Assembly: GCA_029962745.1 (NCBI GenBank)
Contig: CM057169.1
Coordinates: forward strand, 18,595,156 to 18,659,155
DNA from: Echinometra lucunter
Taxonomy: Eukaryota > Echinodermata > Echinoidea > Camarodonta > Echinometridae
Reading direction: 5' to 3'
Length of the DNA stretch: 64,000 nucleotides
Shown here: piece by piece, positions 10,199 through 20,394 of the stretch
Position numbering within the stretch: the first letter of the stretch is position 1
Layout: every line of letters starts with the position of its first letter
The notes under the pieces: model-generated
The model's database searches: none
What the model saw: only the letters and a program-made list of their open reading frames with translations
What the model was told of the DNA's origin: nothing
Position numbers and translations under genes: made by a program

Positions 10199-13117
10199 TT
10201 AGGAGTAGTAGTAATAATAAAAACAATATAATAATAATATAATAATGTTAATAACTATAATGATGAAAATAATGGTAGCGATCGTGAAAATAATAATAAT
10301 GATAATACTAAAGTAATAATGATGCTGATAACAATAATATTACAATTAAAATAATGATAGTAACAATGACGATAAATAAGTAATTATGATAACGATGATA
10401 ATGATGAAACGTTGTTTTGCTTTTTTACTTTATGCAGGCTCTCGTCTTTGCGCATGTTCTAGATGTAGATGAGTGTTTCGTATTCCCCTTGCGTGATGAT
10501 CTTAGGAATTTTGTGAACGGTGAGCTGTCCACACCAGACGAACAAGTAAGTTGTGTCAAAGTCGATCTAGGATTGTTGTTTATGAAACAATAAGTGGCTG
10601 TTTGTATTTATATGTAAACACCTTCTTTCTTAAAGGCTATACAAAAAGCCACCCAACCAATTTGAGACGGCATGCTGAAAGAAATAAAGTTTAAAGAAGA
10701 ACAGCGGTTCGGCTTTTTAATGCCTAAAAATGTGCAGAAAAAACATCAAAATGCATGGCTTTGTATTATTGAACCTAAATGACAGGTTGAAACATTACAA
10801 GATCCATTCTCTATTTCTTAAAATTTACACACCATGTTTAAATCCAGTCACCAAAATTTCACTACATAAAGCAGCTTCTACAGCCTGAGCTTATGTTACA
10901 TTTGACACAATTTTACAAAAGAAAAAGGGAGGTGGACACGGTTTGTCATGTTCATGTCAATTTAATTTACATGGTATTACGCAGAAAATGGCTGTTGATA
11001 TAGCACCAACTCCTTAATGCGTCGAAGAGTATGGAGTTCCCCCGAGTCCCCTCCCCTTCCGATTAATGAATTACTGTTATTCCCAAACCCTACTACAAAC
11101 AAGGGGCGTAGACAGCGGGGGGGGGGGGGGGGGGGGGGATGAGGGATATGCATCCCCCCACCTCTTTTCGGGGGGGGGGAGGGATGACATGTACAATCAT
11201 CCCCCCCCCCCCCCAGGTTTTAGGGAAGGATGTTTGCTTACAATTAAACTGAATTAACGTGTTTAGAAATGATAGGAACAACAATAATGATAACAATAAC
11301 TATTATTTTAACAATAACAGTAACAACAACAACAACAACAACAACAACAATAATAATAGTAATGATAATAATAATGATGATGATGATAATTAATAATATA
11401 TTAGTATTATTATTAATATTATTATTATTATTATTATTATTATCATTATTATTATGCTTATGATAATAATAATAGTTATCATCATCATCATCGTGATCGT
11501 TAATGTGACTGAAATGACGATTACTGTCATAACTATATCGATCATTATTCTGATTTATGTAGTTATTCATATAACTTTTGGGTAATTTCGGCGCCGTCAC
11601 AGTTTTTATAAAGTGGTGTAACAATAAAAAAAATTAAAAAAAAGATAAATAGCGTGATGCAAATATGCAATAATGTGTGTCAGTCCATATTCTATATTCG
11701 TTTGTCACGGTGCGTATATCTTCTATTTAATATGTCTGTGCATCACTGGCGTAAATCCTGGGGGGATGGGGGATATATCCCCTAACCTTTTTATGGAAGA
11801 AATGATTTTTTAATTAATCAGTTAATAAGATTTTTAATAATTTGTCATAAACAACCATCATATCTAGAATTTCTATTTGAAAAATGTGATTTAAAACCAG
11901 AAAAGCGCTTATTTTTGGCTCGCTCGCTCGCTCATCATATTTTAGAATTTTGTTTGAAAATGCGAGTGAAAACCAGAAAAGTGGTTATTTTTGGCTCGCT
12001 TGCTTTGCTCGCTCATCATATTATATAATTTCTATTTGAAAATGCGATTGAAAATCAGAAAAATGGTAATTTTTTGCTCACTCAACTCGCTCTCTCGCAA
12101 GAAAATAATCAAAATGTGTGTAAGGGGGTCTGTGCAGGTGGGTGAGGGCGTGTGTTCATACTTAAGTGTGAGTTCGACAGAAAAAAAATCGGCAAAAAAG
12201 TCAATCACCTCCCCCCCCCCCCACTCCTCAAAGTGGATTTACGCCAGTGCTGTGCATTCGAGTATTTGTGAGTGTGGTGTGCGTGTGCGTGTGTGTGGTG
12301 TGGTGTGCGTGTGTGTGTATCTGGGGGGGGGGGGGAAGGAGTGGTGTTTCAACCATTTTTTATAACTGATTTCATTGCTTCTCCTTTAAGTTATATATGA
12401 TTTATGTTTGTATTAAGTTAGTGAAAAAAGTCAAAATATGAAATGTAAAATATTATATTATGTGTTTTGAAATGTTAAATTGAAATGTTATATATTTTTG
12501 TTCATGGAATCAGAATAAAATAGTATGGAAAAAAAAAAAAAAAATCTGTATACGAAATTGATCCTCGATTTCTCGTGAACGGCAAATCATCCCCCAGGTG
12601 TAAGAACCTGTCTACGCCACTGCTACAAACCCTACTACAAAGGCTTTCAGTTCAAGGACATTTTTAATACCCTAAATGAAGGGCCTAGTGAAAGCGTGTG
12701 CAGAAACCATGTCATTGTTTTGACTGCACATTTCAAAAGGTAATCATCAGGGCTACTGAATTACTGACGGGTGGCTTTTTAAAAAGTGTTTTGCATTCCA
12801 ATTCTATGTACTGTTAGTTTTTTAAATCATACTTTGGAGTATTGCTGTAGATCGTATTATCACATTGTTGTTATGATTTCCTGAAGGTTGTCGATGTCGC
12901 ACTCGCCGTAGCCAATGACAACTACACGGCGTATGATGTTGCTGGAGAAATACCCAACGGCCTTGTGCAGAGCTTCAGCGGACCAACGGTCGTTGGCATG
13001 TGTGCTGGTCGGCACACATACTGGCTTGAAAGGAAGAACAATCGCTCAAATTTGAGACAGAAAAGAGGTTGTAATAAAATTATAATCCTGTGGTTGATTA
13101 TAATTGAAAGTTGTTGA
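5484..13117 (+). CDS. BRICHOS-domain type II membrane/secreted precursor (5 exons)
   Basis: Coding exons are 5484-5501, 7473-7631, 9591-9737, 10438-10545 and 12887-13117. All junctions are GT-AG and phase 0, giving 220 aa. The N-terminus is short and basic, followed by a hydrophobic signal anchor at about residues 23-40. The BRICHOS domain (about 70-190) shows its signature: Asp in AILVIDYDR (105), Cys in DECFVFPL (121), and Cys in GMCAGRHTYWL (183), the last matching the end of ITM2 and surfactant protein C BRICHOS domains. It is followed by an RQKR proprotein-convertase site (201-204) and a final peptide, GCNKIIILWLIIIESC, with Cys at 206 and 220. This order is that of known BRICHOS precursors, where the domain chaperones a beta-prone client peptide released by cleavage (Bri23, arenicins). 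The client here is hydrophobic, not cationic, so an antimicrobial role is uncertain. The terminal exon could instead splice at AAAAGAG/GTTGTA, a weak donor, which would replace the peptide. Confidence 0.82.
5600..5650 (-). mobile_element. tRNA-derived SINE fragment
   Basis: The minus strand contains a tRNA T-arm/B-box, GGTTCGATCC, in a GC stem, with the 5' half of the tRNA-like head missing. It lies in intron 1 of the BRICHOS gene. It is not a functional tRNA. Confidence 0.5.
6120..6600. repeat. Low-complexity intronic tract
   Basis: T-run, (AAAAC)n, A-rich sequence and a GGTGATGGT-type repeat (6500-6560) in intron 1 of the BRICHOS gene. No coding signal is seen. Confidence 0.6.
6713..7187. 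mobile_element. MITE with CTGTTTTCACGAAGTGACGG termini
   Basis: The left end CTGTTTTCACGAAGTGACGG is the exact reverse complement of the right end at 7168-7187. Two further internal direct copies of the CACGAAGTGACRG box occur near 6974 and 7120. It is an intronic insertion of 475 bp without coding capacity. Confidence 0.75.
7651..7915. mobile_element. Truncated copy of the GGTGGTATTCTGAG TIR family
   Basis: It matches the left part of the element at 15749-16523: the terminal GGTGGTATTCT, the ATTTTATCTTTATTTT block, and sequence through the GTTTCTGGATAAAG region. The right end is missing. Confidence 0.6.
8153..8199. repeat. (TA)n microsatellite
   Basis: About 23 TA dinucleotides next to the palindromic repeat complex in intron 2 of the BRICHOS gene. 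A second, shorter TA run lies at 8865-8886. Confidence 0.95.
8200..8866. repeat. Palindromic repeat complex (one direct, one inverted copy)
   Basis: A block starting AAGAATCAGAGG is present at 8200-8375 and again directly at 8618-8745. It occurs once more inverted at 8755-8866. The segment 8581-8866 forms a long inverted repeat with arms of about 110 bp that begin and end with AATTGAAAATTAGTCTGC and its complement. This is consistent with a foldback element plus a partial neighbour. Confidence 0.75.
8975..9012 (-). mobile_element. tRNA-like SINE fragment
   Basis: On the minus strand CCCGGGTTCGATTGCCGG resembles a tRNA T-arm. No complete cloverleaf is present. It is probably a SINE remnant in intron 2 of the BRICHOS gene. 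Confidence 0.4.
9930..10203. repeat. (ACT)n trinucleotide microsatellite
   Basis: About 270 bp of imperfect ACT repeat in intron 3 of the BRICHOS gene. It generates poly-Thr and poly-Val frames that are not genes. It is flanked by AAT/GAT-rich sequence to about 10420. Confidence 0.95.
10590..10990 (+). repeat. Repeat copy A, shared with 16920-17345
   Basis: Shares blocks such as CTTAAAGGCTA, ACCAATTTGAG, GGCATGCTGAAAGAA and ACAAGATCCATTCTCTATTT with 16920-17345, in the same order and orientation. It lies in intron 4 of the BRICHOS gene. A second pair of matching blocks (13205-13330 and 17510-17640) keeps the same order, which suggests a segmental duplication of the 3' end of the gene. Confidence 0.7.
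11101..12622. mobile_element. hAT-like element, host of a nested insertion
   Basis: The right terminus CTGTCTACGCCACTG and the left terminus AAGGGGCGTAGACAG are inverted repeats with a few end mismatches. They are flanked by a perfect 8-bp duplication, CTACAAAC, at 11093-11100 and 12623-12630. A long G run follows the left TIR. The interior has CAA and ATT microsatellites (11305-11460) and the complete element 11744-12249. It lies in intron 4 of the BRICHOS gene. No transposase is present. Confidence 0.82.
11744..12249. mobile_element. Nested hAT-like element with 15-bp perfect TIRs
   Basis: The termini CACTGGCGTAAATCC and GGATTTACGCCAGTG are perfect inverted repeats. An 8-bp duplication, CTGTGCAT, sits at 11736-11743 and 12250-12257. 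The interior holds three degenerate units of about 70 bp (AAAACCAGAAAAGTGG...GGCTCGCTCGC) and a C run near the right end. A truncated relative is at 61690-62296. Because it interrupts 11101-12622 it is the younger insertion. Confidence 0.88.
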
Positions 13118-13520
13118 AATCAATAGGTTGTGGTACATAAAACGACCTATACATTTAACGATTCCATTCATAGAGATTTTGATAGGTTAGATTCCTTTAT
13201 TAAAAATTGTCCACATAACGTTTTGTATAACAACCTATCTATAATTACTTGAAACAAATAACCACACGGGCAAAGTACTTAGAAGTTGTGGCTTGAAATT
13301 TCTCATATCATAGCAGGTTAAGTTTAGTAAATGTTTCAAAGTCTTCGAAAGTCTTATCATTAAAGAATGATTACCTTAAACTACTTTCACTGGGTATTAT
13401 AAGCAAACAATACTGTATAATTCACTAACTTTCAAAAGTCAGTGTCATTAGCTTGCTGTACATCTGCTAAAAACGATTGTTCCAATATGTGGTGAGAATT
13501 GATTATTTCGTCATATTTAG

Positions 13521-13526
13521 AATAAA
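13521..13526 (+). terminator. Candidate poly(A) signal
   Basis: AATAAA about 400 nt after the BRICHOS stop codon. It is the first canonical hexamer I noticed; its use is not demonstrated. Confidence 0.35.
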
Positions 13527-14499
13527 TGTTTTAAGAATTATAAAGCACATAATATAGTTGATATGTTTCTTGATTCAACATGTTCAAGCATTGTTCCCCG
13601 AATTAATCAAATATACACGTTTGGGATCGCCGTTCCGGAGCGGTGCTTGTATCAAGATATTCTTGATAAACAGGGATAAATTCATTTATGACAATTCTCA
13701 CCAATTATTGATTATCTAAAAAAAAATCATGCTGATTAATTTACATAAATCATGTTCGGGATATTCTTAATAACTTTACACCCTGCATAAACATTATAAC
13801 CAAGTAAGATGAATTTCCATAACATGTGTGCCACACAGTCTCTGATTATGGGCGAAGCTTGGTAGTCAAATAGCGAAGGTTTCGGGAGACCGAGGGCAAC
13901 GGTCCCATAGACGGAGAAAGAGGGTTACGTTGGCCCTTTTAGGAGAAATTGTCACGTGTTTCATGAGACTGAAACCGTCTTTCTAAAAATTCTTTAAAAA
14001 AAAAAACATGTTTAGGGCCATGTAATTTCCCGTCAGTTTTGTACTTGTTAACCAGATCAAAATCATCGGTCGTAGCTGCTTTTGGTCTTATGGCGTTTAA
14101 TCATACATACATACATACATACATACAATGATAAATGATAGATAAATGATTTTTTAAAAATGAAAATGATTTAATCTTAAAGATCCTTTTAATGTCAAAT
14201 AACTTACGATGTCTAAACTTTTGAGATGATTTGTAGCAATTTCCTTTGATCTGTTTTTGTGACTTGTTTGGAAATATGTCGAAATAGTGAAGTAATACGC
14301 ACAAAGAGTACTCTCCATGAAAACTGCCCAATACCAATGTGAAAACTGCTGGCTGGGACTGAGCCTTCTCACCATTGTTTTATTTACCTGAAAACGTGAT
14401 AAATATACTGTAAACCGTACTGTAAATCATAATCTTGCCATTGTCACTTATAGCTTACATGCATGCTACAAAATACAAGTGTTACTGTTGCAGTCTTCT

Positions 14500-14765
14500 T
14501 CTTCCATTTCTTCTGCTTCTTCTTTTCTCTTTACTCTAAACTCTCTCGCCTACGCTCTCCTGTATACTATTTAGTGCTACTCAGGCGAGCCCGTCACAAG
14601 CACTCGCTTTTAGGGACCTCGCCTTCTTCCTTGATTTATGTTATTGTATAGGCCTAATATACCATGTTACTATGTATAAACTGCACACTGTAGGAAAAAA
14701 TGATTGTTAACTCTTGCAAGTCAAGTGGAAGAAAATAAATGTTTCTTTGAATCTGAATCTGAATA
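14500..14765 (+). mobile_element. LINE-type 3' end
   Basis: The stretch ends in AATAAATGTTTCTTTGAATC followed by GAATCT-like tail repeats, a typical non-LTR 3' tail. An antisense relative with GATTCA repeats lies at 41085-41120. No reverse transcriptase frame remains. Around it, 13530-15480 holds CATA (14101-14127) and AG/TG microsatellites but no gene that I can support. Confidence 0.4.
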
Positions 14766-15212
14766 TACTAGGATACAGGGAAGGTCCGTATCTTCTTTGG
14801 AGGTAACAATTTATAGATTTGTAATGAGTATGATAGGTGTGCCTGGCCTCCCTCATAATATAGCAGTGACTGACAGATAGAAGGATGCTTTAACCCCGAC
14901 AATAATGGAAACTGCAGTTTGATGACTTTATACATATAGAATGTATTAGCAGCACTTACTTAACTATCTATGTACATGCCCGATCTGGCTAACTATATAA
15001 AAAAAAAAAAAGATGCCGGCGTCCGTCGTTTTGTACTGCATTGCTTTTGAAATATACACCTGTAGTAGATTTTGAACTCAAATCAGAAGTCTCTTTCTTT
15101 CTTCCTTGAGTCTCAACTAAAGTGAATTATTTTTTTTAAGTGTGTGGATGTGTGGGTGGGTGTGTGCTGGGCGTGTTCGCGGGCGTGCGTGTGGGTGAGA
15201 TGTGTGCGTATG

Positions 15213-15214
15213 TG

Positions 15215-15257
<43 letters not shown>
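15213..15257. repeat. (AG)n microsatellite
   Basis: About 21 AG dinucleotides preceded by a TG-rich tract. The serine/leucine-rich frames on the minus strand are repeat artefacts. Confidence 0.95.
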
Positions 15258-15260
<3 letters not shown>

Positions 15261-15490
15261 GGGATGAGAGTGGAAGATACTGAGCTGTAGAGGTGGGGGG
15301 GGGGAATAGTGAAAGATATTGCTGAAATGACACACACGCGACCAGCAAAACGCGTGAAGAGTGTTTTTGCCTGTTAAGGCCCGCCAGGAATTTTTTCTTT
15401 TCAGTTTTTAACACACATTTAAGCTTTCTTTTTCCCCATCCTTAGCCTGTACTTTGTCATGTTTCGATCCTCGATCTTGTATTGTTTTTG

Positions 15491-15661
15491 AAGCAAATAA
15501 TCACCGTCGGTGAAGGTGATCGTCAAACTATCACTTCCGAGGCGATCTTGATGTAGCTATCTTTCCGAAGCGAAGCTGAGGAAAGATAGCGTGTACATCT
15601 AGATCGCCGAGGAAGTGATAGTTTGTCTCATTGCCTGAAACCAGAAGGTGATTATTTGCTT
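15491..15661. mobile_element. Palindromic MITE (hairpin)
   Basis: The left arm AAGCAAATAATCACC pairs with GGTGATTATTTGCTT. Internal arms (CAAACTATCACTTCC with GGAAGTGATAGTTTG, and GCTATCTTTCC with GGAAAGATAGC) extend the fold almost to the centre. The 171-bp unit could form one long imperfect hairpin. Confidence 0.75.
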
Positions 15662-15748
15662 TATATTCTACATCTGAAACCATTTAACTGTAAATAAAGA
15701 AAATAATACTTTCTTTTCTATGAGAACGAATTGGGTTTTAAAAAAACA

Positions 15749-16523
15749 GGGGTGGTATTTTGAGCGTCATTTTATCTCTAAGAATTTTTATTTTATCTTT
15801 AAAATGAAATCGGTATTATGAGACCACTTTAAAATCTCAAATTTTATCTTCATTTTATCTCGGCCCCTCATCTCCCGCGCGCGTACCTGTACAGCTGAAG
15901 ACAAATGCGCAGCTTTTGCGCTGTGCCCACTTGGTTTGAAGGAAAAGATCAAATGAAACTTTTAATAGCTTAGGGGCTATTTTATCTCTTGGACCTCCAG
16001 TATGTACAAAGTTTCTGGATAAATTCGCTATTAGTCTTCTGATAAAGATGAGGGAAAATGCCATAATCATCGACTGCATTACTCTAGCAACATGATTGAA
16101 TTGAATTTAAAGATTTTTATTGACTAAACTCGGACTTGAAATGATCCTTGAAAAGGCATGCTGATACCTCGGCAAATATCGAAGTATTTCTCACCAAAAT
16201 ACCAGTCAAAACGCGTTTGCGTTTGAATGCAGGCGTAAGGAGCGTATTAAAATTTCTGTAAATAACAGAATAACGCATCCGCGCTCTTTTGCCCCACCTA
16301 CTGGCAGAAAGCAATAATTGGCTGAGCAAGATGAGAGTGCGATTTAACAACATTTCTTATTGGTTACTGCATCATAAATGGGTGTGTCTTAGATGAGATA
16401 AAATCGACATAAGATGGAATACCGATTTGAAAAGATTTTAAGGGTATTTTATCTCACTGATTTTATCTGAGATAAAATTTCAGATTTCATCTCAGATAAA
16501 AATGGATCTCAGAATACCACCCC
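15749..16523. mobile_element. TIR element, GGGGTGGTATTCTGAG family (complete copy)
   Basis: The left end GGGGTGGTATTTTGAG and the right end CTCAGAATACCACCCC are inverted repeats, and both are followed inward by ATTTTTATCTC-type sequence. The interior has several TTTATCTGAGATAAAA palindromes near the right end. Relatives are at 7651-7915 (truncated) and 34529-35666. No coding region is seen. Confidence 0.75.
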
Positions 16524-16919
16524 AGAATGTTTGATTTAAGAGAAAGGTAAATGCATTTGCGCACTCCATATCTTGGGACAGTGCACAGTACGCGCGCGAC
16601 TTGCTTGGCCTCAGCCCTCAGCTAGCTGCTCAAAAAGTATTAAGCTAATTGTGACCTAAGAAAAAAAACAAGAATGATTTGATGGCAAAAAATTATGGTA
16701 AAAAAATGATGGCAAAATACACACACAGGTCGCGCGTACCCCCAAATAATGATAACGCATTGTCACTATATGGACTGAAGTGATCAGCGAAATACAAAAA
16801 TTGCCAACACTGCAGGGTCACGCACTTTTCTTATAGGGTGGTAATGATGGCGAAACTACACTTAATCACGTGATTCACTTTTGACCAATCCTACAGCAAC
16901 ATTCTTAGTATGTGGAATA

Positions 16920-17640
16920 TAATAAATAATAAATGATTGTATATAGATGTAAACATCGTTATTCTTAAAGGCTACAACAGGCCAATTAACCAATTTGAGG
17001 AGGCATGCTGAAAGAAGAACTGGGAGAGTGGTGTGGATTTGCTTTCTTTTTTTTTTAATGCGAAAAAAAATCTTCTATATTAAACCAAAAAAGACCAGGT
17101 TAAAACATATACAAGATCCATTCTCTATTTTTTTTTCAAGTTTTACACATCATGTTTAAATCCAGCACCTCACAAAAATACTAAACTAAACAAATGCCAC
17201 AGCTGACTTTTATATCACACTTGACATAATTTCAAAAAGAAAGAAAAAAAAAAAAAGTTGACCGGTTTAACATTATCATGCATGTCAGTCTAATTTCAAA
17301 TATCATAAATGATTATGATGAGGAAGGTAATTTTGTGCTATTGCTGCTATCTGATGTTAGAAATCTTTTCTAGCTTTGTAGAAATGTCCTGTGCTCGAAA
17401 TATGGACATCACGAAGTTTGGACAACAGACGTATACAACGAGCAGTACAGTAAACGCTTCTTTTCATAGACATGATAGATGATGTTTGTTTTTCCTCTAT
17501 TGTGCTCAGACCCTTTGTATAACAACCTATCCTCTAATCTATTATGACTTTTGAACAACCATTTTTGCAAAGCACATAAAACTGCTGTTTGAAATTTGTA
17601 ATATCATAGCAGGTTGTGTTCAAATAATGGCCGACATATA
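16920..17640 (+). repeat. Segment duplicated from the BRICHOS gene 3' region
   Basis: 16920-17345 matches 10590-10990 and 17510-17640 matches 13205-13330, collinear and in the same orientation. In the first copy these blocks flank terminal exon 5. In this copy they flank the short open segment 17374-17469. The likely source is an old tandem duplication, or two linked copies of a larger repeat. Confidence 0.6.
17374..17469 (+). pseudogene. Possible relic terminal exon of a duplicated BRICHOS gene
   Basis: After the acceptor-like TTTTCTAG a 31-codon open segment begins LCRNVLCSKYGHHEVW and ends in TAG. It occupies the position that exon 5 has in the other copy of the duplication. No donor of the 220-aa gene joins it in this frame without losing the BRICHOS end. 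I therefore treat it as a relic or chance frame. Confidence 0.2.
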
Positions 17641-17877
17641 GACGCTTTCACCCCACGCCAATAAAAACTGTTACGGCATAGTAACCCAAGTCATTGCACG
17701 TGTGACGTGTATACTCCCTTTTAGTGCTGTTTGGCATGAGCGCCAGATCTAGAACGAAATAGAAAAACATTTGCACATTATGCGGGTCTAGTACGATATA
17801 ATATCAGCAGCGCTTAGAGAAATTTAACTATCTATGCACTGATTCAATTCAATTCAATTCAAAGAAACATCTTATTC

Positions 17878-18062
17878 TTCCAATTTGAGAGAGAAAGAGG
17901 GATGAGAGTTAAAGAGAGAGAAGGAGAAGTAGAGAGGGGGATAGCAAGATGGGCAAGGAAAGGTTTAGAATGAGAGGGTGGCAGAGTGAAAGACAAAAGG
18001 AGAGGAGGGGGAGAGGGAGAAGAGAGGGGTAGGGTAAAAAGATGAGTAGGGAGAGATAAGAT
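17878..18062. repeat. Purine-rich (GA) tract
   Basis: Nearly unbroken G/A sequence. The proline/serine/leucine-rich minus-strand frames are artefacts. Confidence 0.85.
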
Positions 18063-18067
18063 AAATG

Positions 18068-18653
18068 CCCGGGGGGGGGGGGGGTCACTCTCCACATGGC
18101 CTGCTACCCACCCGTGTCCGACAACCTCAGAAATGCACCCTAAATGGCGTAACCTATTAACCAAATTTGCAACCCTAAATGGCGTAACCCATGAAAAAAG
18201 CCACCCTAAGTGGCGTGAACAGGGAAATCCCCTAATTTGATACCCTAAGTGGCGTAAACATTGAAATCGATTAATTTGATACCTAAAGGCCCTATCTCAC
18301 CAACGGAGACGTCTCTGCGACAAGTTTCAAAATAATTATAATGGAGCATTTGCAGGATCATGCACCTGACTTGGACCAGGAGGAATGTCAGTACGCGTTC
18401 AGTCACACGGTTTCTAAAGTGGGTCAAACATCATCAGGTAGAGTCGCGGAGACGTCTCTGCATTCTGCAACGTCTCATCAGTCTTTCTGGTCTCCTCCTG
18501 GTCTCCGCGACGTCTCTGAGATGGCTCAGAGACGTCTCGGAGATATTGCAGAGATGTCTCAGCAGTCACGGATATAACTAGTCTCCGCAACTAATGGATA
18601 CGTCTCGGAGACGTCGCGGAGACTTTGCAGAGACTGTAAAAAGTCTCCCCCCC

Positions 18654-18686
<33 letters not shown>

Positions 18687-19912
18687 GAGCATGTTCGAAT
18701 TTCTTGCGACGCCTCGGAGACTCCATATTTTGCTCATTTCTTTTTTAAAATGTGCTGTTCAAATTTATCTCCTTTTTATTGAAACAGTGAAATTTCTAGG
18801 GTGGACTTACGTACCCTTTAAGTCTGAGAAAAAAAAATTACTTGTGTGATTTTTGCACTTATCATTTGTGGTTAAATAATTCATTAAGCTGAAATATACT
18901 AGTCTATTCATTCAGAAATGCAATTTTGTTTTTGCATTGAATTTTACACAAAGACAAGTCAAGCTATCACTCCCGTGAGTGGGTCAGTTAAGGACAGGAT
19001 AGATCTACATGTAAGTAACGCTAGGCCACTACTGACTTGAATTGAAAAACACAACACAATTAACAGTATATGGGGCTAGCCTCTAGGAATAACAACACGA
19101 AAGAAAACCAGTGAAACAAAGTACACACGAGTAAAACTTTTTCTCAGACTTGATATATTTACTCACCAATAAACAGCTCTTCTATGGTAATAAAATTTCC
19201 GTCAAATGAAACGCACGATGCCATAATAATGTGTTTTGAGACGTTTGGAAAATGCTAGATATAAAAAAGAAATTGTGGCACTTGAGAGTACTTTTAAGTG
19301 TTTCCGGTGTCTGTGGTCGGCTTCCAACGAGGGCACTGTTGCTTTATCCATTTTTTAAAATATCGATGGTGCAAATGCATGCCGTGCAGCCGAGCATAGT
19401 CGCTTCAAACAGGCACGGAACGGTTGCATTAGCATCGATGATTAGCATAGCCATAGGCATACCATCCTCTGCGACCTATGGGCGTGTGTATGGTAGCGCG
19501 TGCTGCCTAGTATAGAGCCGGGTGTAAGAGACTAGCTTGGGGGACTGTACGGGGGTCACTCTCATAAGTGCTGGCCGCGCCGGCGTGTGCGAGGATTGTT
19601 TTGTATCCCTATGGTGTAAATGGCGTAGGTATGTTCAAATTTGCCTAAATTTGCAACCCTAAATGGCGTAGATTAAATTTGCACCCCTAAATGGCGTAAT
19701 CTGCATAACCAAATTAGCAACCCTAAATGGCGTGAAGAGTGAGAAAAGGCTACCCTAAGAGGCGATTTACCAGCGAATGGTGCTGAAAAGCAACCCTTTT
19801 TGCCAAAGACGTCGACGACGCCTGAGTGCCTGAAACGGGACCCTTTTCGACGCTTTTTCTGGACGCGGGTGCGTAGCAGGCCATGTGGAGAGTGACCCCC
19901 CCCCCCCCGGGG
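18068..19912. mobile_element. 1.85-kb element with about 50-bp TIRs and CCCTAAATGGCGTA repeats
   Basis: Left CCCGGGGG...TCACTCTCCACATGGCCTGCTAC and right GTAGCAGGCCATGTGGAGAGTGA...CCCCGGGG are inverted over about 50 bp. The flanks share ATAAATG (18061-18067, 19913-19919), consistent with a 7-8-bp target duplication. Both arms contain repeats of ACCCTAAATGGCGTAA in the same orientation. The interior 18300-18725 is packed with GAGACGTCTC palindromes and a poly-A run. No transposase frame is seen. Confidence 0.75.
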
Positions 19913-20048
19913 ATAAATGAAACCGACAGGTATAGAGCGAGGCGAACATGCGCGCTTGCACGATGCTCGAATGGCACAGGCTTTTCTTCATGGCAATAAC
20001 AACTGTTTGATCTGGCATCAACCCTGTCCAAATATACACCAACGCTCT

Positions 20049-20384
20049 ATCACTAAGAATAAACGGTTCAGTTTTACAACCAAAATGCAACAATAGCAGC
20101 ATCTTTTGGGTGCAATCTTGCACCCTATGAAAAAGGTGCAAAGATGCTCCTTTTTTTTTTTTTTACTTGTTTGCATTCGGAAATGCCCATCTGCACCCTT
20201 AAAGGTGCAATATTATTACGCACTTTAAAGGATGCAGAAATTTTGGCATGCAAAAGAGTGCAAATTTGCACCTTCCCTATAAAGATAGAAATCTGCATCC
20301 TTAAGGGGGTGCAAATGCTTCTTTGGGAATATAGTGTAGCATCTGAAGCTTAGGTGCAAATTGAACCTTCTATTCAATAGTGTG
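20049..20384. mobile_element. GGTGCA-rich MITE
   Basis: The termini CACTAAGAATAAACGGTTCA and TGAACCTTCTATTCAATAGTG are imperfect inverted repeats. The interior has many copies of GGGTGCA/TGCACCC in both orientations, so the whole unit can fold. It lies just left of the hAT-like element at 20395. Confidence 0.5.
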
Positions 20385-20394
20385 TAGCCTCTTG

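Noticed and set aside
9606..10242. Poly-Val and poly-Thr frames of 206 and 123 aa
   Set aside because: Both are translations of the ACT microsatellite; only 9591-9737 is an exon.
17374..17469. Sixth exon of the 220-aa BRICHOS gene
   Set aside because: The Cys-containing frame cannot be joined to exon 5 by any reasonable donor. The compatible frame (starting EMSCARN) uses a weak donor and looks less protein-like.
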